Shown: positions 6,289 through 13,739, numbered from the stretch's first letter. The stretch is DNA of 14,200 nt from an uncultured Clostridia bacterium (GCA_945937975.1 CAMEUD010000023.1:1-14200), one strand, 5' to 3'. The notes: generated by a model not told the origin, from the letters alone. Numbers and translations: made by a program.

Positions 6289-7482
6289 ATGAATAAAATA
6301 TTTTGCAAAAGGAACTTAATAGTTGCTGGGGTTATGCTTGGCGTTGTGCTTTGCATAATTTTTGCACTTGTATTTGGCAAAACTGAACCTACAGAAAGCA
6401 ATAAAAAAGCAAATGTTTTTATTTATTGTCTGGTGGCAATTATTTTATCCATTGTGATGTTTGGTACAATTATCAAAACTATAGATAAAAAGACAAAAAT
6501 TTATTTTATCATTTTGTTTTGTTTGTTCGCTTTTTGGCTGGGGATAAAAATTTTTGACAAAGTGTCGGCTTTTAATGACAACAATGATTATACTTGGTAT
6601 CTTTTGTATATTCCACTTCTTTTTATTCCTAGTATGTGGTTTATCACAAACAACCAAATCTACATTAAAAACAAAACATGTAAAAGAGTAGTTGCTATAA
6701 TTTCGCTTGTAATATCATTGCTTTTATTAATGCTAGTTTTAACCAATGATTTTCATCAATTTGTATTTATTTTCCCTGACGACGAGATTGGTTCTCATTC
6801 TAACAACTACAAATATAATACTGGCTATTTTATCATCTATGCATTCATTTTCATTGAAATTTTAATAACAATCGTGCTTTTTTACACCTTTTCGGTTAAA
6901 AAAACGACCATAAAGCAAAAGATTTTGCCAAGTCTTGTAATCTTGCTAGTGCTTGCATATAGCATTGTGTATGTGGCTGGCGACCTATATGTTCCATATC
7001 TTTCGGATATGACACTTGTTTACACAATTTTAGGAACAATTCTTGTTTATGTTTCAATAAAATGTGGTCTTGTCAAAAACAGCGGAGCATATTTTGAATT
7101 TTTTGAAACATGCAATGTGCCACTTGCAATAGTGAATGAAAAGCAAGATATTGAATATCAAAACGCACAATATCGCAAACAAAAAGCAAATAGCAACATG
7201 CTACTAGAAAAGCAAAAATTAAATTCTGGCACACTTTTGGTGCTTAATGATGTTGAAAAACTTAAATCTTTGCAAAAAGAACTTAAAACCGAAAATGAAA
7301 AACTTGAATATATCAACAAAATTTTGGAAAACAAAAAAGAAGTTTTGCAAAAAGAAAAACAAATTAAACAACACGCCTTGCTTTTAGACAAGGTGGAAAA
7401 GCAGATTAAAAACAAGAGAAATGCGCTTGAAGAATTGTTAAACAATTTGCCAGAAACGATAACCACTGAAAACAAAAAGTAA
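6289..7482 (+). CDS. Multi-helix membrane sensor of a histidine-kinase system, ended by an early stop
   Basis: 397 residues. About eight hydrophobic helices (10-30, 42-63, 70-90, 103-120, 133-152, 178-202, 212-230, 241-258) match the N-terminal 7TM module found in clostridial kinases, including TNDFHQFVF at 152-160, which resembles the TNDLHxLVF motif I recall from that family. A PAS-like stretch (PLAIVNEKQDIEYQN, ~278-292) and a charged coiled coil (~320-385) follow. It has no kinase core of its own. The frame ends at TAA 7480-7482 but continues open in the same frame to 7914, so this is probably the front part of a longer protein (~541 residues). ATG 6289 is chosen because the track upstream overlaps the preceding remnant and a promoter; there is no ribosome site, so the message may be leaderless. 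Confidence 0.75.
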   Translation: MNKIFCKRNLIVAGVMLGVVLCIIFALVFGKTEPTESNKKANVFIYCLVAIILSIVMFGTIIKTIDKKTKIYFIILFCLFAFWLGIKIFDKVSAFNDNNDYTWYLLYIPLLFIPSMWFITNNQIYIKNKTCKRVVAIISLVISLLLLMLVLTNDFHQFVFIFPDDEIGSHSNNYKYNTGYFIIYAFIFIEILITIVLFYTFSVKKTTIKQKILPSLVILLVLAYSIVYVAGDLYVPYLSDMTLVYTILGTILVYVSIKCGLVKNSGAYFEFFETCNVPLAIVNEKQDIEYQNAQYRKQKANSNMLLEKQKLNSGTLLVLNDVEKLKSLQKELKTENEKLEYINKILENKKEVLQKEKQIKQHALLLDKVEKQIKNKRNALEELLNNLPETITTENKK

Positions 7483-7914
7483 ACAAAAGAGACTTTAAAT
7501 GAAATAAAAATCATTGTTGGATACTTAAAGCGAAAAACAAGCCTTATTCTTCTTTCAGAACAAAAACAAGAAATCACAAAAGATGAATTAAAACTCTTGT
7601 TCAATGAAAGTTTTAATGACCTTAAATGGCTTAATATAAATGCTGGTATTGGACTTGATGAATGTCCTATTCCAGTTAGCATAGCTGGCAAGTTTTATGA
7701 TATTTACAACGAATTACTTACAAAAATTAAAAAAGGAAACCTAGATATTTGGCTAACAATCAAAAAGCGAGATGTTTGGGAATTTGAAATTACTTTTGAT
7801 GATATAAGGCTTGAAAAACCAGAACTAAATTTACCTAATAAATATAATATGGAATATATTTTCACTTTGGAAGATGACAGCACAATCGTTTGTTTTAAGG
7901 AGGCAATCAAATGA
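7483..7914 (+). pseudogene. C-terminal part of the sensor, cut off by an in-frame TAA
   Basis: Immediately after TAA 7480-7482 the same frame stays open for 143 codons and ends with TGA at 7912-7914, overlapping the ATG of the kinase gene. Its sequence is protein-like (NEIKIIVGYLKRKTSLILL, then LNESFNDLKW-type helices and IFTLEDDSTIVCF) and resembles the cytoplasmic end of 7TM sensor proteins of this class. There is no ATG with a ribosome site; TTG 7597 is the first start-like codon. A single-base nonsense change, or a sequencing or assembly error, is the simplest explanation. Lack of further frame damage means the change is recent or this part is still made. Confidence 0.65.
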
Positions 7915-9260
7915 GTTATTTATCCATTTTAAACAACGAAATGCAGTCTCTTATGGTCGTTTTGCTGTTTGCTTCTATCATATTTTTAACAATTACATTA
8001 CTTTGTGAAATGTTTTCTAATAGAAAACTTAAAATTGATCTTTTTGTTGTTTGCAGGGTTTTAAATATTGCTCTTTGCGTTATTTGGGCGTTTATAATCT
8101 TTAACTTTAAAAACACGCCAGTTTGCGAGATTTTAGCGTATTACAGTGCTTTGGTTTTAGTGTTTGAGTTAGGGCTAATGCTTGCAAAAAAAGACTTTAA
8201 ATTAGCAATAGATTTCCCATTTTTGATTATGCTTTTACCATTTTGGAAATGTGCAAATGAAACACTTTCAGTTGTGTTTATAGTCATTAGCATTGTATAT
8301 TTATTTTCAAAATCACTGACAAGTTTATTAAACTCTTTAATCAAACTAAAAAGCAATATAAATTATTATTCTCTTAAAGAAGCACTAGATGAGCTTAAAA
8401 CCGCTGTGATGTTTGAAAGTGAGTTTAATGTGGTTTATGAAAACCTTGCAATGAAAACCTTGCTTGAAAAACTAAATATCAAACAAAATCAAAGTTCTTT
8501 TGAAATTTGGAAAAGTCTTAAATCAAGAGAAAATTCCAAAATTATAGATGAGCAAAATATTTTGGTGTTTTTAGATAAAAAAGTATATTCATTTTCAATA
8601 ATTAAGCAATCTAAAACTCAAATTTATGCTTTTGATATTACAAAAGAATATTTAACAACTACCGAGATTGAAAACAAACAAAACGAACTTAAAACAAAAC
8701 AAACAGAAATTTTGCAAATGATTGAAAATCTTGATGAAATTGAAAGACAAAGAGAAGTTTTGTCGCTTAAAAGCAAGTTGCACGACATAATCGGACAAAG
8801 ATTGTTTATTTTACACCATATTTTAGATGTGATAGACGAAAAAACTTTTGACCTAAACAGCGTTAAAAGTTTGCTAAAAACAATGCTTGACGAAATTGAT
8901 AATGAGGATATATCCGAGGCTCAAAATTTGCAAAATTCCATTGTAACAGCTTTTGAAATGATTGGCTTTAATATTGAAATTTCAGGTGAAATACCAAAAG
9001 AAACACCAAAAGCAAAAGCACTTATTAAAATTATAAGAGAATGTGCAACAAACGCGATTCGTCATGCCAATGCAACAAAACTGTTTGTAAATATTTCAGA
9101 TAACAAAATCGAAATTTCCGACAACGGTAAATTCACAAATCAAACATTTATTGAAAACACAGGAATAAAAGGTATGCGATTAAATGCCGAAACTCTTGGC
9201 GGAGAATTGATTATATCCAAAGATATTGGATTTAAAGTTGTTATTAAAATGCAAAGATAA
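7911..9260 (+). CDS. Membrane histidine kinase, LiaS/NarX-type (HisKA_3-like)
   Basis: 449 residues. About five hydrophobic helices lie between 12 and 145, then a PAS-like region (~152-245), a coiled coil (250-285), and a dimerisation helix with KLHDIIGQRL, where His291 is the likely phospho-acceptor followed by Asp292. The ATP-binding domain has an N-box (ECATNAIRHANA, Glu377, Asn381), a G1 box (SDNG, Asp404-Gly406) and a G2 box (NTGIKGMR, Gly418/Gly421) followed by LGGEL. This is the signature of kinases that pair with NarL/LuxR-type regulators such as the one at 2356-2973. AAGGAGG precedes the ATG, which overlaps the upstream frame's stop (ATGA), so it is operonic and normally coupled with the sensor gene. 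The premature stop upstream may reduce coupling, but the strong ribosome site should still support translation. Confidence 0.92.
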   Translation: MSYLSILNNEMQSLMVVLLFASIIFLTITLLCEMFSNRKLKIDLFVVCRVLNIALCVIWAFIIFNFKNTPVCEILAYYSALVLVFELGLMLAKKDFKLAIDFPFLIMLLPFWKCANETLSVVFIVISIVYLFSKSLTSLLNSLIKLKSNINYYSLKEALDELKTAVMFESEFNVVYENLAMKTLLEKLNIKQNQSSFEIWKSLKSRENSKIIDEQNILVFLDKKVYSFSIIKQSKTQIYAFDITKEYLTTTEIENKQNELKTKQTEILQMIENLDEIERQREVLSLKSKLHDIIGQRLFILHHILDVIDEKTFDLNSVKSLLKTMLDEIDNEDISEAQNLQNSIVTAFEMIGFNIEISGEIPKETPKAKALIKIIRECATNAIRHANATKLFVNISDNKIEISDNGKFTNQTFIENTGIKGMRLNAETLGGELIISKDIGFKVVIKMQR

Positions 9261-9270
9261 ACAATCTAAA

Positions 9271-9351
9271 TTATCTATATTCTTCGGGACTGATTATTCT
9301 AACCTTATTAAATTGTTTAAGCAATAATTTTTTCCATTTACATCTGTAACT
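9271..9351 (-). pseudogene. Possible C-terminal scrap of a regulator gene
   Basis: On the minus strand a 27-codon stretch ends at TAA 9271-9273 with KKLLLKQFNKVRIISPEEYR. The pattern (Trp, LL, hydrophobic, then V-x-II-x-PEE-x-R and stop) resembles the end of WYL-domain transcription regulators. The frame stays open only to TAA 9400-9402 and has no start. This is weak evidence from composition and pattern only. Confidence 0.2.
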
Positions 9352-9407
9352 AAATTCTGCTACTATAAGGCTGACAAATGAAAAAGATAAATACGAGAGT
9401 TAAATAA

Positions 9408-9451
9408 AAAACTCAGCGAAACCTTAATTTCTACGGGTTCAACTGAGTTTT
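9408..9451. terminator. Bidirectional terminator between the kinase gene and tRNA-Arg
   Basis: AAAACTCAG (9408-9416) pairs with CTGAGTTTT (9443-9451), with T-rich runs on both strands (TTTTATTT on plus, TTTTTTATTTA on minus). It lies just beyond the encoded CCA of the minus-strand tRNA and is the first terminator-like structure after the kinase gene. Confidence 0.7.
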
Positions 9452-9454
9452 ATT

Positions 9455-9531
9455 TGGTGCTCTCGGCAGGAGTCGAACCCGCAACTTCTTGGTTCGAAGC
9501 CAAGCACTCTATCCAGTTGAGTTACGAGAGC
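9455..9531 (-). tRNA. tRNA-Arg (anticodon TCG)
   Basis: On the minus strand the acceptor arm GCTCTCG pairs with CGAGAGC, followed by discriminator A and an encoded CCA. The anticodon stem CTTGG/CCAAG closes loop CTTCGAA, giving anticodon TCG, which reads CGA (and probably CGG by wobble). The T arm GCGGGTTCGACTCCTGC is canonical. It is 83 bases downstream of dut on the same strand and may be transcribed with it, or from a weak promoter in the gap. Confidence 0.97.
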
Positions 9532-9613
9532 AAAATGGTAATTTTTAAAGGAACTACCAAACCTGAAATTTTTGTTTAAGTTATTATGAGATATTTTATA
9601 AATACTACAATTA

Positions 9614-10063
9614 TTAATCCTTTTTGTTCTTGCCAAGACCTGTTGAACCAAATCCACCTTCACCACGAGATGTTGTTGACATTTTTTCAACTTCTTTTGT
9701 TTTGCAATAACAAATTTCATTTATAACAAGTTGTGCAATTTTTTGACCTTTTTTTATAACAAAAGGTGTTTTATTAAGATTGAATAAAACAACCCCAACT
9801 TCGCCACGATAATTTTCATCAACTGTTCCTGGGGTATTTAAAACAAACACTCCATAATTAAAAGCAATGCCACTTTTTGTTCTTACTTGACCTTCTGTGT
9901 TTTTTGGAAGTTCCATAATAAGACCAGTGTTTACCTTTTTCCATTCCATCGGTTCAATGGTAACATCTTCGCAAGAATAAAGGTCCATTCCTGCATCTCC
10001 TTGATGTGCATAGTCAGGAATTATTGCATCACTATTTGTTTTTATAAATTTTACTGTTTTCAT
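9614..10063 (-). CDS. dut: dUTP diphosphatase (dUTPase)
   Basis: A 149-residue trimeric-type dUTPase that hydrolyses dUTP to dUMP and pyrophosphate in the cytoplasm, keeping uracil out of DNA and supplying dUMP for thymidylate synthesis. All five family motifs are present in order: AGMDLYS (24-30), RTKSGIA (61-67), GTVDENYRGE (79-88, with Asp82 as the water-activating residue), GQKIAQLVI (106-114), and the mobile C-terminal arm RGEGGFGSTG (133-142). The start is ATG 10063, preceded by AAAGGGG; an in-frame extension to 10102 would overlap the promoter. Length is typical of bacterial enzymes. A -35/-10 pair upstream and tRNA-Arg downstream suggest a small dut-tRNA unit. Confidence 0.97.
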   Translation of the reverse strand: MKTVKFIKTNSDAIIPDYAHQGDAGMDLYSCEDVTIEPMEWKKVNTGLIMELPKNTEGQVRTKSGIAFNYGVFVLNTPGTVDENYRGEVGVVLFNLNKTPFVIKKGQKIAQLVINEICYCKTKEVEKMSTTSRGEGGFGSTGLGKNKKD

Positions 10064-10092
10064 AAGTTTTACCCCTTTTATTTTCTTGTGTA

Positions 10093-10121
10093 ATTTTAAC
10101 ATTTTGCAAAAACTATGTCAA
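10093..10121 (-). promoter_or_regulatory. Promoter of dut
   Basis: On the minus strand, TTGACA (10116-10121) and TAAAAT (10093-10098) are separated by exactly 17 bases, about 30 bases upstream of the ATG at 10063. Confidence 0.75.
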
Positions 10122-10129
10122 TTAAGATG

Positions 10130-10158
10130 TAACTTTAAGTTTGCAAAATACATATAAT
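10130..10158 (+). promoter_or_regulatory. Candidate promoter of the collagen-like gene
   Basis: TATAAT at 10153-10158 lies inside CATATAATG. A sigma-A -35 is not evident (TAACTT at the right distance). An AC dinucleotide 17 bases before CATA vaguely fits the late-sporulation sigma-K pattern (AC, 16-17 bases, CATANNNTA), though the last base differs. The sigma assignment is speculative. Confidence 0.35.
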
Positions 10159-10182
10159 GCAATGGAGAAAAGGAGAAGAAAT

Positions 10183-10857
10183 ATGGCATGTAATTGTTCA
10201 AGAACACCATACCCTTGTTGTGGTGACTATTTTACCAATGACATTACCACTCAAGGTCAAAGAGGTCCACAAGGTCCAACTGGACCAACAGGACCTACTG
10301 GTCCAACAGGTCCATCAACTGGAGTTACAGGACCAACAGGCCCTACTGGTCCTACAGGTGCCACTGGAGCCACGGGCGCAACAGGTATACAAGGAATTCA
10401 AGGTATACAAGGTGTGCAAGGTGTACAAGGCGAAGTTGGAGCCACAGGTGCAACGGGACCCCAAGGTCCAACTGGTGCAACAGGAGTAACAGGTCCTACA
10501 GGACCAACAGGACCAACAGGACCAACAGGTGAAACGGGAGATGTAGGTGCAACAGGTCCAACAGGACCAACAGGACCAACGGGTCCAACTGGTGAGCAAG
10601 GTATACAAGGTATACAAGGTGTGCAAGGCGTACAAGGCGAAGTTGGAGCGACAGGTGCAACGGGTCCAACAGGTCCTACGGGTGAAGATGGTCCAACACC
10701 AACATTTGTTATTGGAACTGTAACTACTGGTGAACCTGACACAGAAGCAACGGCATCAATATCTGGAACTGCACCTAATTTTGTTTTAAATTTAACTATT
10801 CCAAGGGGTGCTACTGGAGCCACAGGTCCAACAGGTCCAACTGGAGCAGCGGGTTAA
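10183..10857 (+). CDS. Collagen-like Gly-X-Y surface or spore protein
   Basis: 224 residues. The N-terminus is short and Cys-rich (MACNCSRTPYPCC), with no signal peptide. Residues ~25-172 are almost uninterrupted Gly-X-Y triplets, mostly GPT and GAT with GIQ/GVQ blocks, broken once near 43-47 (GPSTG). A compact module at 170-208 (PTFVIGTVTTG to LNLTIPRG) is the type that punctuates Firmicute collagen-like proteins. The chain then ends after only five more triplets, without the globular C-terminal domain of BclA-like exosporium proteins, so it may be naturally short or truncated. Such proteins form trimeric surface or exosporium filaments; the missing signal peptide and Cys-rich head fit a spore-surface protein (inference). 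ATG 10183 is chosen because AAAGGAG lies directly upstream. GC content is higher than in neighbours, due to the Gly/Pro/Ala/Thr codons. Confidence 0.88.
   Translation: MACNCSRTPYPCCGDYFTNDITTQGQRGPQGPTGPTGPTGPTGPSTGVTGPTGPTGPTGATGATGATGIQGIQGIQGVQGVQGEVGATGATGPQGPTGATGVTGPTGPTGPTGPTGETGDVGATGPTGPTGPTGPTGEQGIQGIQGVQGVQGEVGATGATGPTGPTGEDGPTPTFVIGTVTTGEPDTEATASISGTAPNFVLNLTIPRGATGATGPTGPTGAAG
10402..10664 (+). repeat. Direct 56-bp repeat within the collagen-like gene
   Basis: Copies at 10402-10457 and 10609-10664 differ at two positions and encode the same block (GIQGVQGVQGEVGATGATG). They are 207 bp apart, exactly 23 Gly-X-Y triplets, so unequal crossing-over between them would change the length by whole triplets and keep the frame. 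Confidence 0.8.
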
Positions 10858-10862
10858 AATTT

Positions 10863-10900
10863 AAAAAAAGCCACTATTTATAAAAAATAGTGGTTTTTTT
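10863..10900. terminator. Bidirectional terminator between collagen-like and DHH genes
   Basis: CCACTATTT (10871-10879) pairs with AAATAGTGG (10885-10893), flanked by an A-run on the left and seven T's on the right. It works in both directions: after the collagen-like gene (stop at 10857) and after the minus-strand DHH gene (stop at 10911). Confidence 0.88.
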
Positions 10901-10910
10901 GTGTTTTTTA

Positions 10911-11972
10911 TTAGTTTTGTGCAGGTTTTTGTTGGTCACTTGCAACTTCATCGCCTTCAAACAGAGGTTTGTCCAAATAATCGGTATGTTTTGCAAGTTC
11001 TTTTTTGCAAGACTTAATTAACGCATCTTTCATATCAGTAAGTGAACCAGAATATGTAAATGCTGCAACTTGGTCATGTCCACCACCACCAAGTTCTTGT
11101 GCTATTATGCTAACATTGATTTCTTGTTTACTTCTAAGGCTAACGTAATATGAGTTGTCTTCTTGCTTTATTGCAATAACTGCAATTTCAACTCCTTTTA
11201 TTTCTATTCCATGATTTACAATTCCCAATGTGTCGTCCATTGTTGCATCACATTCTGCCAAATCTTGTTTTGTTAGTTTCATAAAAGCAATTCTATCTCC
11301 AGCATAGAATGTCAAACTGTCCAATGCTTGTTTAAGAAGAAATGCTTTTGATTTTGTGTTGTTTTTAAAGAAATGTTCATTTAACGCATTTAGGTTAATT
11401 TTTCTGTCCATCATTTCTGTTATTATCTTGTGTGTGCTTACAGTTATTGTACCTTGTGTAAGATTTGCTGTGTCTGTTATAATTCCAGAATATATCATCT
11501 TACAAATGTCATCATTAATATTTAGATTTTTTAATTTTGATAATGTGTACAAAACTTCACATGCTGATGATGCTCTTGGAAGAACAATATTATTTTTTGC
11601 AAAATTATCATTGGTTGCATGGTGGTCGATTTGTATATTATTTTTTGTTTTTCTAAACAATTCTGCATATTTGCCAAGTCTTGATAAATTTGCACAGTCA
11701 ACAGCAATAGCAAGGTCATAGCGTTTATAATGTTGATTATTCATTTCTATACCAGTTATAATTGCCTTGTTTACATCACTGATTTCATCAATGTTTGCAT
11801 CAACTAATAAGTCAATGGTCTTTGGTTTTGTATCTTTTGGTTGATTCAGTTTAATCAATTTTTTTAGTGCTACGCTTGAACATAACGCATCAGCATCTGG
11901 ATTAGTGTGGCAAAATATTGCTATTTTTGTGCTGTTATTTATGTCTTTTAAACACTGTTTTAATGATCTCAT
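10911..11972 (-). CDS. DHH/DHHA1 phosphoesterase, NrnA-type (nanoRNase / pAp phosphatase)
   Basis: 353 residues, cytoplasmic. The DHH domain shows HTNPDADAL (His22, Asp26, Asp28), VDCAN (Asp92), the namesake DHH at 116-118, and GIITDTAN (Asp167), which together bind two Mn ions. The C-terminal DHHA1 domain has the substrate loop GGGGHDQVAAF (295-305). NrnA proteins degrade 2-5-nt RNAs and dephosphorylate 3'-phosphoadenosine 5'-phosphate (pAp). c-di-AMP phosphodiesterase GdpP shares the fold, but this protein lacks its membrane and GGDEF parts. The usual GS after motif I is replaced by CSS, and a 15-20-residue hydrophilic tail ends the protein; neither breaks the active site. AAAGGAG before the ATG and a strong promoter (12027-12055) support a single-gene unit. 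nrnA is likely but not assigned, since paralogues of this fold are common. Confidence 0.9.
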   Translation of the reverse strand: MRSLKQCLKDINNSTKIAIFCHTNPDADALCSSVALKKLIKLNQPKDTKPKTIDLLVDANIDEISDVNKAIITGIEMNNQHYKRYDLAIAVDCANLSRLGKYAELFRKTKNNIQIDHHATNDNFAKNNIVLPRASSACEVLYTLSKLKNLNINDDICKMIYSGIITDTANLTQGTITVSTHKIITEMMDRKINLNALNEHFFKNNTKSKAFLLKQALDSLTFYAGDRIAFMKLTKQDLAECDATMDDTLGIVNHGIEIKGVEIAVIAIKQEDNSYYVSLRSKQEINVSIIAQELGGGGHDQVAAFTYSGSLTDMKDALIKSCKKELAKHTDYLDKPLFEGDEVASDQQKPAQN

Positions 11973-12026
11973 AGAACTCCTTTAAGATGTTTTTATTTTG
12001 TTTTTCTTTATCAAAAAAACACACCG

Positions 12027-12055
12027 ATTTTATCATAAAAATTGATGTAAGTCAA
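12027..12055 (-). promoter_or_regulatory. Promoter of the DHH phosphoesterase gene
   Basis: On the minus strand, TTGACT (12050-12055) and TAAAAT (12027-12032) are separated by 17 bases, with TGA before the -10. Confidence 0.75.
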
Positions 12056-12080
12056 ATTATTATATGCTATGGTTATGTGC

Positions 12081-12109
12081 TTGCAAATCTTTGGGTATAA
12101 TGATATACT
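12081..12109 (+). promoter_or_regulatory. Promoter of the ABC-F gene
   Basis: TTGCAA (12081-12086) and TATACT (12104-12109) are separated by 17 bases. A perfect TATAAT at 12096-12101 lies inside the spacer but has no -35 at a workable distance. The gene starts 36 bases downstream, after AAAGGA. Confidence 0.6.
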
Positions 12110-12145
12110 ACATTAGTAATCAATTTAGTAAAGGAAAATAGAGAA

Positions 12146-13729
12146 ATGATACAAGTAAGTAATGTAACTTTGCAATTTGGTGGGAGAGTGCTTTTTAAAG
12201 ATGTTAATTTAAAATTTACTCGTGGAAATTGCTATGGAATAATAGGGGCTAATGGTGCTGGAAAATCAACATTTTTAAAAATCATAACAGGAGAACTTGA
12301 ACCTAACAAAGGTGAAGTTATTCGTGATGATAAAGAAAGAATGTCTGTTCTTATGCAAAATCAAAATGCCTTTGATGAACATACTGCACTTGAAACAGTG
12401 CTCATGGGTCATAAAAGACTTATGGAAGTAAGTAAGCAAAAGGATGAATTATATCAAAAACCAGATTTTAATGAAGAAGATGGAATGCTTGCTGCTCAAC
12501 TTGAAGCAGAATTTGCAGAACTTGGTGGTTGGGAAGCAGATGGCGAAGCAAAAACATTACTCAAAAGCATTGGAATTGAAGAAAGCGATTTTGATAAATT
12601 AATGAGTGAACTTGACCCAAAGAAAAAGGTTAAAATTTTGCTTGCACAAGCACTTTTTGGAAACCCAGATATATTAATATTAGATGAACCAACAAATAAC
12701 TTGGACTTCAAAACAACAAGATGGCTTGAAAATTTCTTGCTTGATTTTGAAAACACAGTTATTATTGTTTCACACAACAGACACTTTTTGAACAAAGTTT
12801 GCACTCATATTTGTGATGTTGACTATGGTCAAATTAATATGATGCTTGGTAACTATGATTTTTGGTACGAAACAAACCAATTACTTCTTCGTCAACAAAA
12901 AGACCAAAATAAGAAAGCAGAGCAAAGAGCAAAAGAACTTAAAGACTTTATTGCAAGATTTAGTGCAAATGCTTCAAAGGCAAAGCAAGCAACTTCAAGA
13001 AAAAAGGAACTTGCTGAACTTACAATAAATGACTTTAAACTCAGTTCAAGAAGATACCCTTTTATTGATTTTAAGTACGAACAAGAAATCGGCAAAGAAA
13101 TTTTGGTTGTAAAAAATCTTTGCAAAAAGGGTTATTTTGAAAATCTAAGTTTTGCGCTTAATCGTGAAGATAAAATTGTTATTTTATCAAACAATAGTCT
13201 TGCTCCAACAGTGTTATTTAATATTCTTATGGGGAAAGATACTGCTGATAGTGGAACAATTAATTGGGGAAAAACAATAAAAGTAAGTTATCTTCCACAA
13301 GATAACAGGGAATATTTTGAAGGTAACACATTAAGTCTTGTTGATTGGCTTCGCCAATATTCAAAAGACCAAAACGAAAGTTATATTCGTGGTTGGCTTG
13401 GAAGAATGTTGTTCTCTGGTGAAGAAGCATTAAAACAAGTTAATGTACTTTCTGGTGGTGAAAAAGTTAGATGTATGTTTGCAAAAATGATGCTTGAAAG
13501 TGGTAATTTTATAATATTAGATGAACCAACAAACCACCTTGATCTTGAATCAATCACAGCACTTAACAAGGGTATGATAAATTTTAGGGGTTGTATGCTG
13601 TTCTCAAGTCATGACCAAGAAATTGTTGAAACTGTTGCAAACAGAGTTATTGATATAAGGTCAGAAAATAACATTGTGTCAATGATGTGTGGCTATAAAG
13701 AATACATGGAAAAAACACAACAAATCTAA
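12146..13729 (+). CDS. ykpA: ABC-F family ATPase, YkpA/YbiT type
   Basis: 527 residues: two ATPase domains in one chain with no membrane segments, as in ribosome-associated ABC-F proteins that act on stalled or idle ribosomes. Domain 1 has Walker A GANGAGKS (34-41), Walker B ILILDEP (Glu181) and the H-loop His210. Its signature is the degenerate SELDPKKKV (~154-162), usual for this subfamily. The linker (~245-305) contains the conserved RFSANASKAKQATSRKK. Domain 2 has signature LSGGE (435-439), Walker B ILDEPTNHLD (Glu460) and His489. Its Walker A is SNNSLAPTVL (348-357), with no lysine, so the second composite ATP site is degenerate on both faces while the first is intact. From memory, the B. 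subtilis protein has AKTT here, so the lysine loss looks derived. AAAGGA supports the start. Subfamily is confident; exact cellular role is not settled for the family. Confidence 0.93.
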   Translation: MIQVSNVTLQFGGRVLFKDVNLKFTRGNCYGIIGANGAGKSTFLKIITGELEPNKGEVIRDDKERMSVLMQNQNAFDEHTALETVLMGHKRLMEVSKQKDELYQKPDFNEEDGMLAAQLEAEFAELGGWEADGEAKTLLKSIGIEESDFDKLMSELDPKKKVKILLAQALFGNPDILILDEPTNNLDFKTTRWLENFLLDFENTVIIVSHNRHFLNKVCTHICDVDYGQINMMLGNYDFWYETNQLLLRQQKDQNKKAEQRAKELKDFIARFSANASKAKQATSRKKELAELTINDFKLSSRRYPFIDFKYEQEIGKEILVVKNLCKKGYFENLSFALNREDKIVILSNNSLAPTVLFNILMGKDTADSGTINWGKTIKVSYLPQDNREYFEGNTLSLVDWLRQYSKDQNESYIRGWLGRMLFSGEEALKQVNVLSGGEKVRCMFAKMMLESGNFIILDEPTNHLDLESITALNKGMINFRGCMLFSSHDQEIVETVANRVIDIRSENNIVSMMCGYKEYMEKTQQI

Positions 13730-13739
13730 AAGTTGTATA

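Noticed and set aside
7158..7691. 177-codon minus-strand frame
   Set aside because: It is antisense to the coiled coil and stop region of the sensor gene, Ser/Phe-rich as expected for the complement of Lys/Glu codons, and has no ribosome site.
9391..9400. Possible attachment-site repeat of the tRNA end (ACGAGAG)
   Set aside because: It is only seven bases and matches the tRNA 5' end rather than the 3' end used by integrases; expected by chance.
9439..9720. 93-codon minus-strand open frame across the tRNA
   Set aside because: It is read through the tRNA-Arg gene and the end of dut in another frame; the FEPRSCGFDSCREH-type peptide is the translation of a tRNA, not a protein.
10398..10823. 141-codon minus-strand frame rich in Gly-Pro-Val
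   Set aside because: It is the antisense of the GPT/GAT triplet repeat, which is open by composition; it has no ribosome site, and the plus-strand gene explains the region.
10200..10850. CRISPR-like or satellite repeat array
   Set aside because: The periodicity is 9 bp and encodes Gly-X-Y triplets in one frame; there are no spacers.
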